Shown here in pieces: positions 59,218 to 64,000 of a stretch of 64,000 nt of DNA (its first letter is position 1; every line of letters starts with the position of its first letter). The position numbers and the translations under genes are program-made. Source of the stretch: Ramlibacter tataouinensis (lineage in GTDB: Bacteria > Pseudomonadota > Gammaproteobacteria > Burkholderiales > Burkholderiaceae_C); NCBI GenBank assembly GCA_002427815.1, contig DIZF01000066.1, positions 63,234 to 127,233 of the forward strand, in the 5' to 3' direction. The notes under the pieces are model-generated. The model did not search any database. It had not been told where the DNA came from and saw nothing but the letters and a program-made list of their open reading frames with translations.

Positions 59218-60336
59218 ATGTACAAAAACCTCGCCGCTGCGCTGCGCGCAGCTTGCGTTGCTGCGCTGGCGACCGCCAGTTTTTTCTCTCCCGTTTTTTC
59301 CCAGACCCCAAGCCGGCCGCCGGCCAAGCCGCAGGAGCCGCTCAAGGTAGCCTTCGTCTATGTCGCGCCCATCACCGACGCCGGCTGGGTGCACCAGCAC
59401 GAGGTGGCGCGCCAGGCCATCGAGGTCGCCTTCGCCGGCAAAGTCAAGACCAGCTACGTCGAGAACGTGCCGGAAGGCCCGGACGCCGAGCGCGTGATCC
59501 GCGACCTGGCGCGGCAGGGCAACAAGCTGATCTTCACGCCCAGCTTCGGCTACATGGAGCCGACGCTCAAGGTGGCCAAGGAATTCCCCAACGTCAAGTT
59601 CGAATCGATCACGGGCTACAAGACCGCGCCCAACGTGGCCGTCGCCAATGCCCGCTACTACGAGGGCCGCTACCTCGCCGGCATCGCCGCGGGCCGCATG
59701 ACCAAGACCCACATCGCGGGTTACGTGGCGGGCTTTCCGATCCCGGAGGTGCTGCAGGGCATCAACGCGTTCACCCTGGGCATGAGGTCGGTCGACCCCA
59801 AGGCGCAGGTCAAGGTGGTGTGGCTCAACACCTGGTTCGATCCGGCGCGCGAGCGTGATGCGGCCATGACGCTGTTCAACCAGGATGTGGACGTGATCGC
59901 CTTCCACACCGCCTCCACCGCCGTGATGGCGGCCGCCCAGGAGCGCGGCAAGATGGCCGTGGCCTACCACTCCGACATGCGCAAGGTCGCGCCCGATGCC
60001 CAGATCATCGCCGTGACCCACCACTGGGCCGACTACTACGCGCGCCGCGTCCAGGCCGTGCTCGACGGCAAGTGGAAGACCGGCAACTTCTGGGGCGGCG
60101 TAAAGGACGCGATGGTGCGGGCCGGCGACTTCGGGCCCAAGGTCCCCAAGGCCGTGCAGGAGGAAGTGCTGGCCCGGCAGAAGGACATCGCGCTGGGCAA
60201 GTTGCGCCCGTTTACCGGACCCATCAGCGACAACGAAGGCAAGCAGGTGCTGGCTGCGGGGCAATCGATGACGGACGAGCAGATCCTGGGCATGAATTAC
60301 CTGGTTGCCGGCGTTCAGGGCAAGATAGCGAATTGA
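59218..60336 (+). CDS. BMP-family substrate-binding protein (second copy)
   Basis: 372 residues. The signal peptide (LRAACVAALATASFFSPVFSQ) lacks a lipobox, unlike the first BMP protein. KVAFVYVAPITDAGWVHQHEVARQAIE, KLIFTPSFGYMEPTLKVA, GYVAGFPIPEVLQGINAFTLG and DVDVIAFHTASTAVMAAAQ are the family blocks. The stop shares one base with the guaD start, so a purine ligand is likely and it may share the permease encoded at 42841-46350. No dedicated transporter genes follow. Confidence 0.9.
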   Translation: MYKNLAAALRAACVAALATASFFSPVFSQTPSRPPAKPQEPLKVAFVYVAPITDAGWVHQHEVARQAIEVAFAGKVKTSYVENVPEGPDAERVIRDLARQGNKLIFTPSFGYMEPTLKVAKEFPNVKFESITGYKTAPNVAVANARYYEGRYLAGIAAGRMTKTHIAGYVAGFPIPEVLQGINAFTLGMRSVDPKAQVKVVWLNTWFDPARERDAAMTLFNQDVDVIAFHTASTAVMAAAQERGKMAVAYHSDMRKVAPDAQIIAVTHHWADYYARRVQAVLDGKWKTGNFWGGVKDAMVRAGDFGPKVPKAVQEEVLARQKDIALGKLRPFTGPISDNEGKQVLAAGQSMTDEQILGMNYLVAGVQGKIAN

Positions 60337-61613
60337 TGAAGGCCTTCCGCTCCGCGATCCTGCGCTTTGCCGATGACGGCTCCGCCCTCTACGAAGAGGA
60401 CGGACTGCTGGTCATCGGGCCCGATGCCCATGGCCGGCAGGTGGTGCGGGCGGTGGGGCCGTATCGCGAGCTGGCGGCTAACTACCCCGGCGTGGCCGTG
60501 GAGCACCTGCCCGGGCGCATCATCGCCCCGGGTTTCGTCGACCTGCACATCCACTTTCCGCAGACCGACGTGATCGGCTCGCCGTCCGAGGGCCTGCTGC
60601 CCTGGCTGGAGGACTACACCTTTCCGCATGAGTCGCGCTTTGTCGACGCGGCCCATGCAGAGGAAGCAGCGACCTTCTTTCTCGACGAGCTGCTGCGGCA
60701 CGGGGTGACCACGGCGCTGGCCTTCGGCACCTCGCATCCGTCCTCGGTCGACGCCTTGATGGGCGAGGCGCAACGGCGCGGCCTGCGCCTCGTCGCGGGC
60801 AAGGTGTTGCAGGACCGGCATTGTCCCGACGGCGTGCGTGACCAGACCGAGCAGTCCCTGATCGATACCGAGGCGCTGATTGGCCGCTGGCACGGCCAGG
60901 GGCGCCTGGGCTATGCCATCACGCCGCGTTTCGCGCCCAGTTGCACCGACGCGCAATTGCGCGGCGCCGGCGAGCTGGCCGCCAAATACCCCGATGTCTG
61001 GATCCAGTCGCACGTCGCCGAAAACCTGGAAGAGGTCGAATGGGCCCGCAAGTTGTTCCCGTCGGCGCGCAGCTACCTCGCGGTGTACGAAGGCTTCGGC
61101 CTGATGCGCGCGCGCGCGGTCTACGCCCACTGCATTCACCTCGACGAGGAAGACCGCGCCCTGATGCATGCTACCGGCGCGGCTGCGGCGGTGTGCCCGA
61201 CCAGCAACCTGTTCCTGGGCAGCGGCTTCTTCGACTATGCCGCTGCCAGGCGCGCCGGTTTTCACTACGGTCTGGGCAGCGACGTCGGCGGCGGCACCAG
61301 CTTCAGCCCCTTCCACACCATGCTGGCGGCCTATTATGTGGGCCGGGAAGGCCGCACCAAGGCTGGTGTGTCGCTGTCGCCGCAGAACCTGTGGTGGCAG
61401 CACACCGCGGGCGCGGCCCAGGCGATGGGACTCCAGGGCGTGATCGGCAACCTGCAACCCGGTTGCGAGGCCGACTTCGTGGTCCTCGATCCCGCCGTTA
61501 CGCCGCTATTGGCGCGCAAGACGAAGCAGGCGGCGAGCCTGGATGAGTTGCTGTTCTCGCTGATCGTGCTCGGGGACGACCGGGTCATTGAGCGTGTGCA
61601 TATCGCCGGTTGA
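60336..61613 (+). CDS. guaD: Guanine deaminase
   Basis: 425 residues. PGFVDLHIHFPQTDVIGSPSEGLLPWLEDYTFPHE carries the metal-binding HxH and substrate residues; SHVAENLEEVEW and YAHCIHLDEED the further histidines, and GLGSDVGGGTSFSPF the metal Asp. Converts guanine to xanthine plus ammonia. It overlaps the BMP gene by one base. Its product is a substrate of XdhAB in the same window, completing a purine route. Confidence 0.95.
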   Translation: MKAFRSAILRFADDGSALYEEDGLLVIGPDAHGRQVVRAVGPYRELAANYPGVAVEHLPGRIIAPGFVDLHIHFPQTDVIGSPSEGLLPWLEDYTFPHESRFVDAAHAEEAATFFLDELLRHGVTTALAFGTSHPSSVDALMGEAQRRGLRLVAGKVLQDRHCPDGVRDQTEQSLIDTEALIGRWHGQGRLGYAITPRFAPSCTDAQLRGAGELAAKYPDVWIQSHVAENLEEVEWARKLFPSARSYLAVYEGFGLMRARAVYAHCIHLDEEDRALMHATGAAAAVCPTSNLFLGSGFFDYAAARRAGFHYGLGSDVGGGTSFSPFHTMLAAYYVGREGRTKAGVSLSPQNLWWQHTAGAAQAMGLQGVIGNLQPGCEADFVVLDPAVTPLLARKTKQAASLDELLFSLIVLGDDRVIERVHIAG

Positions 61614-61682
61614 GAGCGGCGCTGGGTTGGCCAAGGGGGCCCGTATCCCGCATCTCTAGAATACGGCCATGGAGAACGCCCA

Positions 61683-62249
<567 letters not shown>

Positions 62250-62403
62250 CCGGCGTTAGCGAAGTCGCGTGCGGCCGGCCCACCCGCGACTTTGTAAAAG
62301 CGATGTTTGCGTTCTACCGTCTGCGTGCCGGCCCGTTGGTTGTCGCGGCAGGTGGTGCCCGGTGGGGGCGATTTCTGGGGCGGCTGCGGTGCTTCGAAAG
62401 CCG

Positions 62404-62484
62404 CAATTGGGGTCAGAGCGAATTTCGTTCAGCACCCCGGTCTCCGATTGCGTCACTGTCCTGAATTCGATCCGACCCCAATTG
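62404..62484. repeat. Inverted-repeat element (REP/MITE-like)
   Basis: Left arm CAATTGGGGTCAGAGCGAAT (62404-62423) and right arm, read from the other strand, CAATTGGGGTCGGATCGAAT agree at 18 of 20 positions. The central 40 bases contain no gene. GGGGTCAGA-type arms resemble dispersed REP elements. The right arm supplies the last codons and lies beside the stop of the ornithine-cyclodeaminase-like gene. The rest of the gap 62250-62403 shows nothing clear. Confidence 0.7.
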
Positions 62485-63385
62485 CTACCGCGGTCCGCGC
62501 CGCCGCCAGATCCCAGCCGGCCCAGCCGCAACTCTTGAACAACACCGGGCCCTGGGGTTTCGGTGGAACCTCCTGCAGCACGATTTCGCGCAACGTGAGG
62601 AAGGTGCTCACGTCCAGCCCCGCCTGCAGCAGGTCGCCGGCTTCGTGCTGGGCCTCGGGCGTGTCGACGACCACAGTGCCGCGGTTCGCGCAATGCCGGC
62701 ACAGCTCGGGGCTCAGTTCCACCATGCGCGGCGTGAACGAACCCACTGCGGCGATGAAAGCGTCGGCACGGGGCAGGGCCTTCAGCGCCACGCCGTCGGC
62801 CGAGGTGCAGGTGACCACCAGCGGGCAGTCCGCCAGCACTTCGTTCGCATCCCGCACCACCGTTGCATCGAGGCCCAGGTCTTTTGCGTGCGCAACCAGC
62901 GCCAGCGCGCTGCCGACGCTGCGCGATGCGACGAACACCTGGCGCAGCGGCAGCCCCTGCGCGAATGCCTCCAGGTGAGAGCGGCCCTGGGCGCCGGCGC
63001 CGACGATCAACAGCGGCCCGGCGGGATTGGGCGCCAGCAGCTGGGCGGCCAGCAGCGAGACGGCCGCGGTGCGGCGGGCCGTGACCGTGGGCCCATCCAG
63101 GATCAGCATGCGCCGGCCGGTCGCGACATCGAACACCACCACGTCGCCCTGGATCGCGGGGCGGCCGGTTTCGGCATTGCCCGGCGTGAAGGTGATCAGC
63201 TTGGCGATGGCGATCCGGCCGTCCAGCGCCGGCATCACGAACAGGCTGCCGCCGCCCGGGAGCGCCTGCACCAGCCGCGGCGGAACCTGCACCGAGGGGT
63301 CGGCCAGCAAGGCGCGCAATTGCGCCACCAGGGCGGGGTACGGAAGGCGGGCGGCGGTGTGGGAGGCTTCGAGAAGTTGGGTCAT
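62453..63385 (-). CDS. Ornithine cyclodeaminase/mu-crystallin family protein
   Basis: 310 residues. LLIVGAGAQGRSHLEAFAQGLPLRQVFVASRS is the NAD(P)-binding motif, and LITFTPGNAETGRPAIQGDVVVFDVATGRRMLILDGPTVTARRTAA contains the conserved Lys and Arg residues. Bacterial relatives include delta1-piperideine-2-carboxylate/pyrroline-2-carboxylate reductases and alanine dehydrogenases. The last residues (AIGVGSNSGQ) are encoded in the inverted repeat, so the native tail may be replaced. Possible functional link to the AmaB-type pathway at 14-24 kb is only inference. Confidence 0.85.
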   Translation of the reverse strand: MTQLLEASHTAARLPYPALVAQLRALLADPSVQVPPRLVQALPGGGSLFVMPALDGRIAIAKLITFTPGNAETGRPAIQGDVVVFDVATGRRMLILDGPTVTARRTAAVSLLAAQLLAPNPAGPLLIVGAGAQGRSHLEAFAQGLPLRQVFVASRSVGSALALVAHAKDLGLDATVVRDANEVLADCPLVVTCTSADGVALKALPRADAFIAAVGSFTPRMVELSPELCRHCANRGTVVVDTPEAQHEAGDLLQAGLDVSTFLTLREIVLQEVPPKPQGPVLFKSCGWAGWDLAAARTAVAIGVGSNSGQ

Positions 63386-63502
63386 GGGCCGGCGGCGCGC
63401 TGCATTGTGGCGGTTTCGTCCTACAGCAGCTCAGGACAAAAACGGTAGCACGGGGGGCCCCGGATTTCTACCATTCCTCCAAAGATCCACAAGGAGACCC
63501 CC

Positions 63503-63850
63503 ATGCCGTCCCGCCAGCCCGACAAGAGTGCCGCCGCTTCCCGCGACCGGCTGATCTGGTGGATCGCATCGTTCATGGCTTTGAGCCAGCTGGCGGCTTT
63601 CTGGATGCTGTGCAGCCATCAGGTGTACAAGGCGGAGGTTCGGGACGCGTCTGCCAAGGCCGAGCAGGTGGCGGTGGCCAACTGCCTGCTCGACACCCCG
63701 GGCGCGACGCTGGGTAGCTGCGCCGCAAGCGTGGCGTCCGGCCGCCTCGCTGGCACCGCGACGGTCGCGCAGGACAAGCCGACGGCGACGGCCGGTGCGA
63801 TGCATGCCCGGATGAGCACCGCGGTGCCGGTGAACTTCGCCTTCCGTTGA
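63503..63850 (+). CDS. Small membrane-anchored hypothetical protein
   Basis: 115 residues. One N-terminal membrane helix (LIWWIASFMALSQLAAFWML) follows a short charged start; the rest is Ala-rich and polar with two cysteines (NCLLDTPGATLGSC). AAGGAGA lies before the ATG. Probably periplasm-facing. No family recognised. Confidence 0.65.
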   Translation: MPSRQPDKSAAASRDRLIWWIASFMALSQLAAFWMLCSHQVYKAEVRDASAKAEQVAVANCLLDTPGATLGSCAASVASGRLAGTATVAQDKPTATAGAMHARMSTAVPVNFAFR

Positions 63851-63886
63851 CGCTTTGACTTTCCGGCGCCGGCCGGACTACGTTGA

Positions 63887-64000
63887 TCAGAACTCGGCGG
63901 CTTCCACCAGGAAGCGCACCCGCCGCACCCCCTGCCATTCGTCGGCATCGAGCCGGAACGCGAGCTTGACCCGGGCCGGCAGCGGCTCGGTGTGGCCGAA
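63887..64000 (-). CDS. recJ: RecJ single-strand exonuclease, C-terminal fragment
   Basis: Only the last 37 codons are in the window. HTEPLPARVKLAFRLDADEW and GVRRVRFLVEAAEF resemble the end of the C-terminal OB-like domain of betaproteobacterial RecJ, the 5'-3' ssDNA exonuclease of recombination and mismatch repair. The call rests on this tail alone. Confidence 0.6.
   Translation of the reverse strand, partial: FGHTEPLPARVKLAFRLDADEWQGVRRVRFLVEAAEF

Noticed and set aside
58195..60264. 689-codon open frame on the minus strand
   Set aside because: Runs antisense through a LysR gene and a BMP protein with complete family motifs; its own translation has no recognisable domain.

Overview
This 64 kb window is GC-rich (about two thirds G+C), densely coding chromosomal DNA. 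Gene content (orphan Bug-type binding protein, Bmp-type purine transporter, CoxE/MobA-type molybdoenzyme maturation genes) and short GC-rich intergenic dyads point to a betaproteobacterium of the Burkholderiales, most likely Comamonadaceae or a close relative. This placement rests on protein resemblance and repeat style, not on an rRNA gene.

Layout. 1-7.6 kb: the end of a molybdoenzyme maturation cluster (CoxE-like VWA protein, MobA-like nucleotidyltransferase), a 110-base tandem duplication, a membrane protein, an M1-type peptidase, a four-domain rhodanese and a stomatin-like protein. 7.6-14.1 kb: a small chromosomal integron. A broken intI faces an attI core, followed by an isochorismatase-fold hydrolase cassette, a group IIC intron sitting in an attC, and three toxin-antitoxin cassettes (ParE/RelE-like, Phd/YoeB, BrnT/BrnA), each with a related attC. 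After the last attC come an acetyltransferase and an Asp/Glu racemase. 14.2-24.9 kb: a catabolic operon on the minus strand made of a PotABCD-like ABC importer, a three-part FAD/Fe-S dehydrogenase (HcnABC/OoxABC style), an AmaB-like aldehyde dehydrogenase and a class V aminotransferase, with a divergent IclR regulator.

25-38.8 kb: mixed functions. These include cytochrome b561, an aldo/keto reductase, a peroxiredoxin-glutaredoxin with an OxyR-like box, a LysR/Bug/FAD-oxidoreductase set, a second class V aminotransferase, an MgtA-type P-type ATPase and DedA sharing an FNR-like box, and an SDR. 38.8-61.6 kb is dominated by purine use: xanthine dehydrogenase XdhAB, a Bmp-type ABC importer with its lipoprotein, an adenine-deaminase-like enzyme, a second Bmp protein and guanine deaminase. 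Together these could import purines and take adenine and guanine through hypoxanthine/xanthine to urate. Inserted in this stretch (51.7-59.1 kb) is a separate catabolic operon: a THI5/NMT1-like ABC importer, an FAD oxidoreductase, a CaiB-type CoA-transferase, an enoyl-CoA hydratase and a ferredoxin, followed by a LysR gene. The right end has dCTP deaminase, an ornithine-cyclodeaminase-like protein whose tail is encoded by an inverted-repeat element, a small membrane protein and the 3' end of recJ.

Main points of interest: the integron with its intron-split attC; the 110-base duplication that makes two translationally coupled 37-codon mini-ORFs; an in-frame repeat insertion in XdhA; the predicted pipecolate/opine-type catabolic operon; the uncharacterised CoA-linked operon; and several well-formed operator dyads. 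No rRNA or tRNA gene and no CRISPR array was seen.
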